Shown here: in pieces, positions 34,310 through 46,147 of the stretch
How the letters are laid out: every line of letters starts with the position of its first letter
How positions within the stretch are numbered: position 1 is the stretch's first letter
NCBI GenBank assembly: GCA_034440575.1
Contig: JAOTOL010001343.1
Location: 584,001-648,000, forward strand
Length of the DNA stretch: 64,000 nt
Reading direction: 5' to 3'
From: Imbricaverruca yamaguchii
Lineage: Eukaryota > Arthropoda > Thecostraca > Neoverrucidae
The notes under the pieces: generated by a model
Database searches by the model: none
Told to the model about the DNA's origin: nothing
What the model saw: only the letters and a program-made list of their open reading frames with translations
Program-made: the position numbers and the translations under genes

Positions 34310-36827
34310 TGTTCTCTACACCAGAGCCAAGCGTTCCGATGATTCTCTCAGAGCATTTATAGCTGGTAGCATTTATAGCGCAGATGTGCGCGCCAACGTG
34401 GCTTGCCATCAAGGCGCAAATTCAGTTCACTAACGGCGCACTGCACGTATACAACATGACCTAGTTGGTACACCAAAACGCCAGCTGACCTCCACAGTGT
34501 GGGGCGGAAAGTAGCGCAGAAGAATGCGAGCTTGACGCATCCGGAGAATACCCTTGCTTCAATGGTCGTTAGTGCGAGTGAGCTTCAGTGTCGATCGGCC
34601 CATGTAAGGCACTAAGGCAGTGCCTCGCCTAAGTAAAGCTGGGAAGTATTGTATGTTATTTTCATAAAATGATGCTTTCATCCACTGGAATGTAGGAAAC
34701 TTGAAAAAACAATCTTGAAATACATATGCATTGGTGACTCATAATTATGGTGAAAATTGAAGTTCATTTACATTTACATCATTTGCATCTTAGCTTCCAA
34801 ACAGCTCTATCACCGATCTGCAGATGCTAGCCTCTCCACATTTCGGCATATAGTGAGTTTTAGTTTCATAACAAGCGCAGGCTAGGTCGGGGCCCTCCAA
34901 TATCGTTTGGCAATCGGTGACGTTACACAGGCTGGACAATTGCTCAGTCCCACAGGCGCTCCAGCGAAACTTCCGTATTTTCCACACATTTACGATCTTA
35001 AATGCCATCGAATGGGGCAAAATCGGGTTCATTTGAAAGCTTGAAGAATCTTGTCCACGGATATGAGCCGCATTTTCCCTAGCACTAGGATTTTTCGCTT
35101 GGACCCGCGCTGATTGCATTCATGTCAAGCGCCGCAGGAATCGCGCGGTGCCACGGGTAGTAGCAGTATGATGAGACAGGCCAACTGAAGATCTCGGCCG
35201 GAAAGGAGGGGTGGGAGCAAGTAAGAAATAACTGTTGCAACATAATTCCTCCTCACTCGGTGTAGGAGCGTAAATAAGGGTAGGGGTACTGGGGGCATGT
35301 GCCACCGTGGGAAGGTGGTACCCATCCAGCCAGGAAAAGGCGCCAACATTATATTTAGGCTACCGGCGGATGCACCTATACTGGTCGGAATAGCACGCCC
35401 TTATCTCCCAAGTGCAGATACGGAACCTGCAGCGGGTTTTCAGGATTGTTTTCCAGTTTTCATTCACATACGTAAAGACCAGGGGCGTTATTTTTGTATA
35501 CCTTTGAATGGCAAGTGCCCCCTCAATGTTGGCCATGTCTACTAATAATTTAAACTTTTAACATGGGGTATCATTGAGCATGCACTCGATCGATGTGGGG
35601 CTTTCCATTAACTTCATGTATGTTGCACCCAAATAATCAAAAGTAATAATAACAACAACAATAATAATTATGCGCATATATAATATAATATAATAATGAT
35701 AATGTATACAATGTGTGTGAGTGTGTGTGTATGCCAGCCATTTCGGGTTATGAAATGGACATATATGAAAACCTCAATGATATATGAATATATGATTTTA
35801 TTTCCAGCCATTTTATATATGAAAACTTCCCGGAAATTTCGGAAGCATTTGAACAGGAGGGATAGGGGTGAAATCCACTGACTTCGGATCGATGGTTATA
35901 GGTTTGGCGCTTTGCAGCGCCAAATTAAGTTGTTAATACTCATCTTACCATACAATAATAATGGGTACTTATTATATAAAATACTAAAATACTGGTCCAA
36001 ATCCGGTGATATTTTTTCTGCCTCACCTCATTTGGCTGCCACGGACCGTCCCTGGTGAACTTCCTTTTCCTGATTTCAGAGAGGGCGGAGATAATGATGC
36101 AGTAAACGCACTGATGGAAGAGGTGTATCGAAAGTTATTTGAAGATTGATTGGTGAAGTGTGCTGCAATCGCTGTTGCTAAAGCTGCAAAAGCCACAGAA
36201 AATCAAAATCTAGACATGCATATCCCTGCAATTTGATCAGCAGAGACTTCGCAATTTCTTGTGTGAATGAACTTCCAGTGGAGCCAAATACGCATTCTAT
36301 GACAACGAGAAGATACGGAATAACTGAGCTAAGTTCCATAGTTATAATTGTGCAGCAGACTCCCGTGATAAATATGCAACATTTATGCTGTATTGCAACA
36401 TAGGAACACGATCAAGTACTAAACTATATCTTGCGTACCAACCGGCATAAGGATCGCAGTTGCATATTTGTGTAGATATGATGACTTGTGTTATTTTCTC
36501 CTCAGTATTTCCCGGAAAAAGTAACAAGTTTATTTCAACGCAAAAAAGTGAATGACGAAAAGTCGGTGTTACCGTATTCTTTCTTCCCAGCCAAAAGCAC
36601 ATAGACTTTAACGCCAATTTGGCTCAGAGTTCTGGCTCACTTCAGCGTAAAAGCGCCGCCGATAGGCAATACTCCCGTTGGGTGAACAATTTGCTTGTAC
36701 TTGTTTAGCAATGTTGCACAACAATTGAAACACTAACACACTGAATCTGACAAGAGGTTAGTTTTCACCCCGCCCTCATTTGCGCTGGCCGTCGCCAGTG
36801 GTACGTGATGCTGCCCTCCTCCAGCAG
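34310..36827. other. 3' part of the large intron, no gene seen
   Basis: AT-rich. Short AAT/ATA-rich simple sequence at 35640-35700 and a TG run near 35711. No exon until the 36828 acceptor. Confidence 0.5.
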
Positions 36828-36974
36828 ACGATCCTGAACTCGATGCACAAGTACCAGCCGCGGTTCCACCTGGTGTGCGCCAGCGACATCTCGCAGCTGC
36901 CCTACAGCACCTTCAGGACTTACGTCTTCAACGAGACGCAGTTCGTCGCCGTCACCGCCTACCAGAACGAGAAG
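36828..36974 (+). CDS. bi: T-box factor, third exon in window
   Basis: Exon of 147 bp (49 codons), phase 0 at both ends, between CTCCAGCAG and AAG|GTGGGC. It encodes [16 protein letters not shown], then [16 protein letters not shown] and [17 protein letters not shown]. This is the central T-box, including the [10 protein letters not shown] strand and the VTAYQN motif that contacts DNA. The exon border before TILNSMHK matches the standard T-box gene structure. The residue after HLV is Cys where Arg is usual, and ASDIS replaces the more common ANDIL. If the acceptor were three bases earlier it would add one Gln. Confidence 0.96.
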
Positions 36975-37411
36975 GTGGGCGGCCGGCGACATCGGGTCCA
37001 ACCTCGGCCTGGCGCGCCCAAATGGCCCGTTGTTCTTCGCATCGTGTTCAAACAACTAATGGGAGGACCGCTCGGTAACTAACCAAGAGCCTTGAAGTCT
37101 ACACGGCTGGAGAGGATTTTAGAACCGGCAAATGTGCCGTCGTGCTTCGTCCTGGGCTCACGCCTATGCCTAGGTGGTCCGGAACCGCTTCTGATCAGAT
37201 GGGGCCATTCATTCTGACAATGCACGAGCAACGTACGCTAACTGGTACCTTCTCGCTGCATTAATCCGACACATTCGGCCACATCAATTGTGTCTGATTG
37301 CACGGTCGGCACCGGGGGCGTGCACGTTGCCGGAGCGGTAACGCATTGCTTTCCGGGGCGGCCTCGCTCAGCGCGGTGTCAATGTGATGATTACCGCTCT
37401 GTGATGCTGCG

Positions 37412-37475
37412 GCCGCACATGCCCTGCGGGCACAGCCGGCCGCGCATGCCCTGCGGGCACAGCCGGCCGCGCACT
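37412..37475. repeat. 27-bp repeat, about 2 copies
   Basis: GCATGCCCTGCGGGCACAGC followed by CGGCCGC occurs twice in tandem, with a CCTGCGGGCA hairpin in each. Confidence 0.85.
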
Positions 37476-37720
37476 GCTCGTGACCGGGTGTGGCCGGTGT
37501 GGCGCCGTGACGGTCCGGAACGTTGATCGAGTGCTGGGTCAGCCGACGGAGCGAGGTGGGGGTGTGGAGGCGGCGATGATGAGGCGGCTGCCGCAGAACA
37601 TGTCGGCAACATCGTGTACGGCAATAATTTTCATCTCTTCAATGCTACACGCGGAGTCGCATATCTCCGCTGCACCACCTGCCATAGGCGGTACCAAGGG
37701 TAGGGAGCTGACGGGGAGGG

Positions 37721-37878
37721 GGAGAGTAGTCTAGGAGTAAGTTGCCCGTCTTGCAATAGAAAGATTGTGGGTTCGAGTCTCACCTGCCGCTGCTCTTCGC
37801 CCGGGACCAATTGGCGCGAGAGATTGACGACGTAATATGACTCAATGGTCGATGTGTAGTATAAAAAAAGCACTAACC
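37721..37878 (+). repeat. SINE family A, copy 4
   Basis: Opposite orientation to copies 1-3: GAGTAGTCTAGGAGTAAG, GGGTTCGAGTCTCACCTG, GCGCGAGAGATTGACGACG and TGACTCAATGGTCGA on the plus strand, ending near an A-rich tract. Confidence 0.8.
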
Positions 37879-38400
37879 AGGGACTGACGGGGGAGAGGAG
37901 GAACGTGTCCCTCCAAACGTGAAGAGTAACATTGCGCATTTGGACGTTCCATGGGGAGAATTGACCCAAAGCGATCACGCCCCTGTCCCCTATCCAAAGA
38001 TCGTGATGCTGCCGATGCCACCTATCATGAGCTGAGCATCACCTAGCATTCACGCAGCACCATGTGGCTGAAAACCACTGAGCGTCTTTTATTTTACTTA
38101 ACAAAAGGCTAAAGAGGCAACAGACACACCAACAAAAAACAAAGAGCACACGGGTCTGAAAATAGGTTGATAACTCTGTTCCAATGCTAAGATGGTAAGA
38201 AGGGTAACTTTTCACCCCCCCCTAGGTATTTTTCAAGCATAAGCTTTTCACTAAAAGGCTCAACACAAAATATATTCACTAGACAACAGTGCATAGTTGT
38301 GGTTCCCAGTCCAAATCACGAAATCTGCCGCAATCATATGAAGGCTGCAAGCTGCGGGAAGACGGTAGGTTGGAGCTGCATGAAGCTTCCAAACAAGCTT

Positions 38401-38472
38401 CCGTGGTCGGGAATCGCACCCGATATCTCACGTGTTATAGGTAGTCATGTCAGCCCTGTACTACCAGGCCGC
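38401..38472 (-). repeat. tRNA-like relic or SINE head
   Basis: On the minus strand, GGCCTGGTAGTACAGGGCTG and GGGTGCGATTCCCGACC look like A- and B-boxes at tRNA spacing. The acceptor stem does not pair, so an intact tRNA gene is not supported. Confidence 0.4.
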
Positions 38473-38705
38473 AAACTCGCACAGCATCTTCCAATCTGGG
38501 CATAATTGGTGCAGATATTTGCATAGGTTTCGATAATCACATGAGCTGTGTTACTTCTCGAAATATAGGTACTATGCAATAAGTGGGAGATAGATCTTGA
38601 CATGGTGGTGAACTTTCATCAGTTTTTCTCATCCAGAGAAGCGACAATTAACGTGCTTGCTTATTTATGTTCACCCTGGATGTAGTCACGTGGTATTGGC
38701 AGGGG

Positions 38706-38880
38706 CGGACACAGAAGCCTGACTTGGGGAGGGGGCGAAAGAATGTCCGATGTAGATCATATTCAAGCACCTTACACTCGTCTTATCTGTTTAGGACACA
38801 ATTTATCTAATACAATTATATTGGATTTCATGGTATTCCATTTTAGTGCAGAATATCATAAAAACGGTCCGACCCTTGCA
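38706..38880. mobile_element. Left end of a hAT-like MITE (truncated)
   Basis: CAGGGGCGGACACAG matches the termini of the element at 47914-48183. No matching right end is found. The 33-bp array begins where one would be expected. Confidence 0.4.
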
Positions 38881-38881
38881 C

Positions 38882-39535
38882 CCCGCCACAGACGCATCGC
38901 TTCGATCCCAACACCCCGCCACAGACGCATCGCTTCTATCCCAATACCCCGCCACAGGCGCATCGCTTCGATCCCAACACCCCGCCACAGGCGCATCGCT
39001 TCGATCCCAACACCCCGCCACAGGCGCATCACTCTGATCCATACACCTCGCCACAGGCGCATCACTCTGATCCATACACCTCGCCACAGGCGCATCACTC
39101 CGATCCATACACCCCGCCACAGGCGCATCACTCCGATCCATACACCTCGCCACAGGCGCATCACTCTGATCCATACACCCCGCCACAGGCGCATCACTCT
39201 GATCCATACACCTCGCCACAGGCGCATCACTCTGATCCATACACCCCGCCACAGGCGCATCACTCTGATCCATACACCCCGCCACAGGCGCATCACTCTG
39301 ATCCCTACACCCCGCCACAGGCGCATCACTCTGATCCATACACCCCGCCACAGGCGCATCACTCTGATCCATACACCTCGCCACAGGCGCATCACTCCGA
39401 TCCTAACCGCCACAGGCGCATCACTCTGATCCATACACCTCGCCACAGGCGCATCACTCTGATCCCTACACCCCGCCACAGGCGCATCACTCTGATCCCT
39501 ACACCTCGCCACAGGCGCATCACTCTGATCCCTAC
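38882..39535. repeat. 33-bp minisatellite, about 20 copies
   Basis: Near-perfect units of GCCACAGGCGCATCACTCTG plus ATCCATACACCCC. Because 33 is a multiple of three, both strands stay open over 190-240 codons (RHRRITLIHTP per unit). CCACAG|G in each unit is a weak acceptor-like site. Confidence 0.95.
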
Positions 39536-40039
39536 ACCTTCCTGTCGCCGGACGAGGTCCATCAGCCGCGTGTGCATGCATGCGTGCATAATTGAGAGGG
39601 CTCGGCGCTGGACGCTCGGCCCAATCGAGGTCAAGGGCGCAGGGCCGCCGCTAGTCGCGCCACTCCCGACCGCACCCGCTATGCATGTCGTCGTCACCCG
39701 CTAGGTGTGACTGGTGACGACGACACCGGTGTGCGGCACGTGTTTCCGGGGGCGCGGCTCGATCACTGCTCATCGTGGTGCACAGACGTAGGGGCCACCT
39801 TAAAGTTGGTAGGGGGCGCAGCTGAACCAAAACACTTCTTTGGCCACACCAGCTTGCATTGATCGTCATAACTTTGTGATTTTGACCTCGTGGCGCTCCG
39901 ACTGCCATGGTGATCATATTGCGCCCACTTTTGGCGTCCGTGTTAAATTTGCTTCAATTGACCGCGTGACCGCCAAGTTGGTAGCACCAGGCACTTCCAG
40001 TTCCGGCGGCTTCTGCACATACGCGACGGTGCGATACAA

Positions 40040-40260
40040 CGCTCGAGACGCTGCTAGTACCCGGAGTACGATGTGTCACTGATGGACATGACACTGCAAC
40101 TACACGGGGCTCAAGGAGTTGGCGCTGCAACTACCCGGGGTATCGTGTGGTACTCAAGGAGATAGCGTTGCAACTACCCGGGGTATGATGCGGTACTCAA
40201 GGGAGATGGCGCTGCAACTACTCGGAGTACGATGTGTCACTCAAGGACATGACACTGTCA
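40040..40260. repeat. About 45-bp imperfect repeat, 4-5 copies
   Basis: GGCGCTGCAACTACCCGGGG, then TAYGATGYGGTACTCAAGG, recurring with small length changes. Confidence 0.8.
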
Positions 40261-42261
40261 TGCTCATTTGCTTGACAGACCAGAGATGCAACAATACTAT
40301 GCGAATCGCTAGCAGGTCACCAGTCTTTTGTAACAACGGTGGGATCAGAACGGATCATTTTGACACACTGTCAGGTGCTTTTCGTATGGAAAATTGAAAA
40401 CCCATCACCCTTCTTAATCAGAGAATCGTACACACTCTGACACGATGCCCCATTCTGCACGACCGAAATGGACCTCAAGCTTGCTTCATGCAGTATTCTG
40501 GAACATATCGCAGGCTGAATTCAAGAGCATTTCATGGACTAAAGTCGTTGGACACGGCTGCATATTTATTGATGAATAACTTTGTCATAAATGCCTTCAT
40601 ATAACATACAAAAATATACTTCCACAAACAATACGATATCTGAAGAAAACCCTTCACATCGACACTACACAACTTTGGCAGCGCCTCAAGACCTCATGAT
40701 CGGTACTCACCAAGCCTTGGCGAAAAGTTATCAGTTCCTCCGGTCAAGACCAAGACCGATTAGAACACTGCATACTACGTTCATCAGGACGAGACAACCA
40801 TGCGGACCGTTGAACTTCTAATCACAATCCTGAGTGAGCTTCATTTATATCGCAAGTGGAGACAAGGGTGACCATCACCTAAATCCTTTCATGAGCAATC
40901 ATAAATCACATACTGATGATAACTGAGAAAACGACAGCAACTCACACCATGATACACGAATATAAACTTGGCGGAACGCTACCAGTCACTTGGCCAAGAC
41001 AACGGAATGCTACGTTCTGCAGCGAAATGAAACGACTATGCGGCTATAGGCGCCGAATTCTTGGCTTCCCCATACCAATCCTAAACTTCAATTCTTGAAC
41101 TCATAGGAGAACTGGCGACAATCATCAAAATCCTCCCCGAGCAACCATCGATCACACAATGATGAGAAATCTGGATCCGTATGAATCACAGACCGACTAT
41201 ATCTCACCGCGCGCTTAAATACAGATCAATGTCGTCTTCAGATAACGATGTCATGCTCTTTACATACCGATATTTTGGCACATGATGCATCGCTGGTGCT
41301 GCCTGGTGCGTCTCCAGTACTATGCTCTAGATGGGTATGATTAAAAAAAAATTATTTGGTGAGGAATTACTTGACGGCAATTGGCAGACCAAAATTGATT
41401 CGGAGCACACCCCAGAAAGTTGAAAGTTCCACTCTCATGACATGAAATGAAACTTCATTTTAAAATTTGAAATTATTAGGGAAAAGCGAACATTGAAGGG
41501 GCACCGGCTTCCTGAAAAGTATATAGAACAACATCCCAGGTTGTCTGCACCGTAAACAACTCACCATTTATCACCAACTGCGTCACCGTCGCCTTCCATG
41601 TATAAAATGGCGTGCGTTTCCATGCAGCCCATGTGCATTTGCAAACGCATTTTGTAAGAAGTGAAGAACCTGCCCCATATTCTTACGCATGAATCAGTTT
41701 GTAGGTTAAAGAATGAAAACATACGCTTCAAAAAGCCATATTAGTATATTTCTTACAAAAGGCGATGTGCTGTACATAAAGGTTTTTGGCCGTTCTTTAT
41801 TGAGAACATGAAGCGTTCTGAGGACCCTCTGTATTAGTGAAGGACTGTGCACGTAGTTAGGACAAACCTTTAAAAATATTCGGGTTTGCAAAATGATATT
41901 TCATCATAATTCTTCAAGGCGTTACTCAGTGTCTAATAGAAGAGGCTCTCGAAGGGCTTCCAGAAGAGTGGTGCTTACGATACATAGTCATATAATGTAA
42001 TGCCACATGATGCGCTGTTTTGCAGTAGTACGCCAACAATTATAGCAGTTTTCCACTTCCTTGTTGGCTTTACACATATAGTTTTTTTATCGCTCTGAAA
42101 ACTCGAGCAGAAACTAAAACAACTTCAGCGGAATTCGCTCTGGAGCCCCAATAGTCGTACCAGAGTCCCCAAAAATCTCCCCCTCCCCATTGACGGGTGT
42201 GCACGGGTTGTATGGGGGGGGGGGGGGGTGAATGCGTGATTTCTGTGTGGTGTATGGATGG

Positions 42262-42945
42262 TGGGTGTAGAGTGTCTGTGGAGTATCTGTGGAGTGTCTG
42301 CGGAGTGTCTGCGGGGTGTATACGGAGCGTATACGGAGTGTATACGGAGTGTATACGGAGTGTATACGGAGTGTATACGGAGTGTCTGTGGAGTATCTGT
42401 GGAGTCTCTGTGGGGTGTCTGGTTCGTATATGGGTGTTGGGTGTGTGGTGTCTGAAGGGTATCTGCGGGGAGTCTGCGGAGTGTCTGTGGAGTGTCTGTG
42501 GAGTGTCTGTGGAGTGTCTGTGGAGTGTCTGTGGAGTGTCCTCGGAGTGTCCTCGGAGTGTCCTCTGAGTGTCCTCTGAGTGTCTGCGGAGTGTCTGCGG
42601 AGTGTCTGCGGAGTGTCTGCTGAGTGTCTGCGGAGTGTCTGCGGAGTGTCTGCGGAGTGTCTACGGAGTGTCTGTGGAGTGTCTGTGGGGAGTGTCTGCG
42701 GGGCATCTGCAGGGAATCTGCTGAGTGTCTGCTGAGTGTCTGCGGAGTGTCTACGGAGTGTCTGCGGAGTGTCTGCGGAGTGTCTGCGGAGTGTCTGCGG
42801 AGTGTCTGCGGAGTGTCTGCGGAGTGTCTGCGGAGTGTCTGCGGAGTGTCTGCGGAGTGTCTGCGGAGTGTCTGCGGAGTGTCTGCTGAGTGTCTGCTGA
42901 GTGTCTGCGGAGTGTCTGCGGAGTGTCTGCGGAGTGTATGCGGGA
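42262..42945. repeat. 11-bp minisatellite, about 60 copies
   Basis: GAGTGTCTGCG units with regional variants: GAGTGTATACG at 42320-42385, GAGTGTCTGTG at 42480-42540 and GAGTGTCCTCG/T near 42545-42580. The variants cluster, which shows local amplification inside the array. Confidence 0.95.
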
Positions 42946-43513
42946 TGTGTGGCTGGTGTAGTGCGGCTGCCACCGAGGAGTGCCGTTGCCAGTTGGCTAG
43001 CGTGCCATGACGCGCTTAAGTCGCCTTGTTAAGCTGCGAGTGATTGCGTGCTATCACGCAAACTACAGCTCGCCATCGCGGCGGACAGGGACATTCTGAC
43101 CCCCCCCCATCCACCACACTGACCAGCGAGCCCGCCGGCTATGACACCTCGACCATCAGTGGAGGAGAGTTCGCGCTCTGTCGTGGGACGCTACCAAGAC
43201 GCAAAATTACCGGAAACCAGTCGAATGTACTGGTGAATAGCAGGCCAAATGATTAGCAGACACCGGAATTAAGTATGGTGGCTCCCCACCATCAGGACGC
43301 TGCATAAGCACAGCGCGGCACACGTCATGTCCATTTGTTTGGTTACCAGCGTTTATCAGCACTACCATCGTGCTGATTTTGATAAATGACCCTGTCTCCA
43401 GCATGTTGCATCCACGCCGGGCGCTACATCATGCCGTTGTCAGCAGGTGGTGAGGAGAGCTCATAAATTGCCGGGCCGCGCGCAATTTACCGAGGCGCAG
43501 ACAAGCCCATCAT

Positions 43514-44905
43514 CAACATTATGACTCGCCCAGTGCCCACGTTACCGAGCGGGCGCTATCTGTCACGTGGGTCGGACAGCGTGTGTGTTTTGTCCGCAGA
43601 TCACATTATGACTCGCCCAGTGCCCACGTTACCGAGCGGGCGCTATCTGTCACGTGGGTCAGACAGCGTGTGTGTTTTGTCCGCAGATCACATTATGACT
43701 CGCCCAGTGCCCACGTTACCGAGCGGGCGCTATCTGTCACGTGGGCCATACAGCTGTGTGTTTTGTCCGCAGATCACATTATGACTCGCCCAGTGCCCAC
43801 GTTACCGAGCGGGCGCTATCTGTCACGTGGGCCATACAGCGTGTGTGTTTTGTCCGCAGATCACATTATGACTCGCCCAGTGCCCACGTTACCGAGCGGG
43901 CGCTATCTGTCACGTGGGTCAGTACAGCGTGTGTGTTTTGTCCGCAGATCACATTATGACTCGCCCAGTGCCCACGTTACCGAGCGGGCGCTATCTGTCA
44001 CGTGGGCCATACAGCGTGTGTGTTTTGTCCGCAGATCACATTATGACTCGCTCAGTGCCCACGTTACCGGGCTGGCGCTATCTGTCACGTGGGCCATACA
44101 GCGTGTGTGTTTTGTCCGCAGATCACATTATGACTCGCCCAGTGCCCACGTTACCGAGCGGGCGCTATCTGTCACGTGGGCCATACAGCGTGTGTGTTTT
44201 GTCCGCAGATCACATTATGACTCGCCCAGTGCCCACGTTACCGAGCGGGCGCTATCTGTCACGTGGGCCATACAGCGTGTGTGTTTTGTCCGCAGATCAC
44301 ATTATGACTCGCCCAGTGCCCACGTTACCGAGCGGGCGCTATCTGTCACGTGGGCCATACAGCGTGTGTTTTTGTCCGCAGATCACATTATGACTCGCCC
44401 AGTGCCCACGTTACCGGGCGGGCGCTATCTGTCACGTGGGCCATACAGCGTGTGTGTTTTGTCCGCAGATCACATTATGACTCGCCCAGTGCCCACGTTA
44501 CCGAGCGGGCGCTATCTGTCACGTGGGCCAGACAGCGTGTGTGTTTTGCCCGCAGATCACATTATGACTCGCCCAGTGCCCACGTTACCGAGCGGGCGCT
44601 ATCTGTCACGTGGGTCAGACAGCGTGTGTGTTTTGCCCGCAGATCACATTATGACTCGCCCAGTGCCCACGTTACCGAGCGGGCGCTATCTGTCACGTGG
44701 GCCAGACAGCGTGTGTGTTTTGTCCGCAGATCATATTATGACTCGCCCAGTGCCCACGTTACCGGGCGGGCGCTATCTGTCACGTGGGTCAGACAGCGTG
44801 TGTGTTTTTTTCCGCAGATCACATTATGACTCACCCAGTGCCCACGTTACCGAGCGGGCGCTATCTGTCACGTGGGCGTTTACAGCGTGTGTGTTTTGTC
44901 CGCAG
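43514..44905. repeat. 87-bp array carrying the splice acceptor of the next exon, 16 copies
   Basis: TGTTTTGTCCGCAG|ATCACA occurs with the AG ending at 43599, 43686, 43772, 43859, 43947, 44034, 44121, 44208, 44295, 44381, 44468, 44555, 44642, 44729, 44817 and 44905. The spacing is 86-88 bp. Each unit continues as TTATGACTCGCCCAGTGCCC and CACGTTACCGAGCGGGCGC; the last instead continues into the coding exon. Splicing to any earlier copy would give Ile-Thr-Leu and then a TGA stop. The long open frame over the array is not a gene. Confidence 0.96.
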
Positions 44906-44982
44906 ATCACACAGCTGAAGATCGACAACAACCCGTTCGCCAAGGGCTTCCGTGACTCGGGCTCAGGCAAACGGGAGAAAAG
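44906..44982 (+). CDS. bi: T-box factor, fourth exon in window (end of T-box)
   Basis: Exon of 77 bp, phase 0 at the start, ending two bases (AG) into an Arg codon. It encodes [20 protein letters not shown] and GKREKR. This is the C-terminal end of the T-box: the 3-10 helix ([10 protein letters not shown]) inserts in the minor groove in known T-box structures, and a basic tail follows. It is essential for DNA binding and is fully intact. The exon is enclosed by tandem arrays on both sides, each containing its own splice site (acceptor array upstream, 58-bp donor repeat downstream). Confidence 0.96.
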
Positions 44983-45156
44983 GTGGGTCTGGCGGTGGCC
45001 AGTGGCATGAGGGTGGCAGTGAGGGTCAGGTGGTTGGAAGGTGGGTGTGACGGTAGCCAGAGACATAAGAGTGACAGTTATGGTCAGGTGGATGGAAGGT
45101 GCGTTTGGCGGCGGCCAAATGGATGAGGGTGGCAGTGTGAGTCAGGTGGTTGTAAG
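44981..45156. repeat. 58-bp tandem repeat carrying the splice donor, 3 copies
   Basis: The unit starts with AG|GTGGGT at 44981 (real donor), 45039 and 45097 (AG|GTGCGT). It continues with GGCGGTGGCCA, ATGAGGGTGGCAGTGAGGGT and CAGGTGGTTGGA. A fourth start at 45155 is degraded. Another copy lies at 46148-46208. Use of the later donors would shift the frame (58 is not a multiple of 3). Confidence 0.88.
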
Positions 45157-45844
45157 CATAGGTGTAGGAACAGGAGGCCAGGTGGCCATGGGCCCACTTT
45201 TCATGGAAGTTGCGCAAAGGGCTAACCCTTCCAAAGGGCTAACCCGTCTCGAGGGTTCATGCGCGCCCCCTAAGCTTTACCATGGATAGTAAGTAAATGA
45301 ACGGCGCACGGTAGTGCGCCGAAATTTGGCATACCCTTTTCCACATCAACTTGGCATTTTGTGTCAACATGTTGTGGTCGGGTCATCTAGGGTCAACGTG
45401 TCAGTCAAGTTCCAGTGAGGTCACCTCCAGAAAAGTTCAACCAGTCGTCACGATTTGACGGATAGATATATTTTAATGAAACTTTCAGGGTAACTTTAGG
45501 GAGGAAACAAAACGCACTGGAGGAATTTGTGATTTTTTCGTTTTTGATTGCATTAGTTTTGCATATTTGACCATCATGGCCAAAATCGAAGATTCTGGCT
45601 AAAGTAAGCATCTTTATAGGAGCAAGTTGACTCCAAACGATGTTTGGCGGTCCGCTTAACCCGTTAGAAAAGGAAAATCAAAGAAAATTGAAAACTGAAT
45701 TTTTTAACGGAAAAATATGGGTGGGCATTTACGGTCATGGTCGATTTCAACTTTATTTTCTGATTCTAATTTTTTTTCTTCACAAATCCACAAAATGAAC
45801 TCAGAGCCAAAAACGTGAAGTCGGTTGTGAAAACAGACTCCCTA
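45157..45844. other. Probable transposon-derived insertion
   Basis: This 990-bp interval up to 46147 separates the tandem 58-bp copies from the stranded one. It contains GGTCA-rich text and then the dispersed repeat copy 2. No coding frame recognised. Confidence 0.45.
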
Positions 45845-46040
45845 GTGACGTTATTTTTGGGGATGCAATTTTGGCGGTGGTTTCTGGCCCAACTCGTCGA
45901 GCGCTTTCCGATGACACCTCTTCCGTTTTCGTGCGACGCTTAGTTTGTAGATTAGAGGGGGTTTATATCACGCCCTCCGAAACGGGGTGTGAGGATCTGA
46001 CCGGAAAGACGGTTAAGCGGGTTAAGCTTATACGGTGCAT
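45845..46040. mobile_element. Dispersed repeat, copy 2
   Basis: Collinear with 20740-20990 (CGCTTTCCGATG, CACCTCTTCCGTTTTCGTG, TTAGAGGGGG, GACCGGAAAG, GGTTAAGC). It sits inside the insertion that splits the 58-bp repeat. Confidence 0.65.
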
Positions 46041-46147
46041 GGTAAGAATAAACTTCGAAGCGGTTCTGCCCCCCACCCCACCCCACCCACACACACACAC
46101 TTATTTTTCGACGTTTCCACGTTTCTGGTCTCTGGTTCTACGTCTCT

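Larger units (their letters stand above)
17577..36827. other. Large T-box intron, 19.3 kb
   Basis: Lies between GTGAGT and CTCCAGCAG. No coding exon with compatible phase was found. It holds a 17-base G-run (17821), C-rich and AT microsatellites, several minisatellites, SINE copies and dispersed repeats listed separately. Stretches 25310-28490, 29530-30600 and 34310-36827 show nothing I can name. Confidence 0.7.
36975..44905. other. T-box intron, 7.9 kb
   Basis: Contains a SINE, a tRNA-like relic and five tandem arrays listed separately. 40260-42250 is AT-rich. There, a weak direct repeat (GACAA...CATCA...AATCCT...GAGCAA...ATC) links about 40860-40930 with 41105-41165. No exon found. Confidence 0.7.

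Noticed and set aside
43583..45010. Open frame of 475 codons across the 87-bp array and the last T-box exon
   Set aside because: 87 is a multiple of three, so the frame stays open. It reads intron plus acceptor copies, and only the last part in this frame coincides with the real exon.
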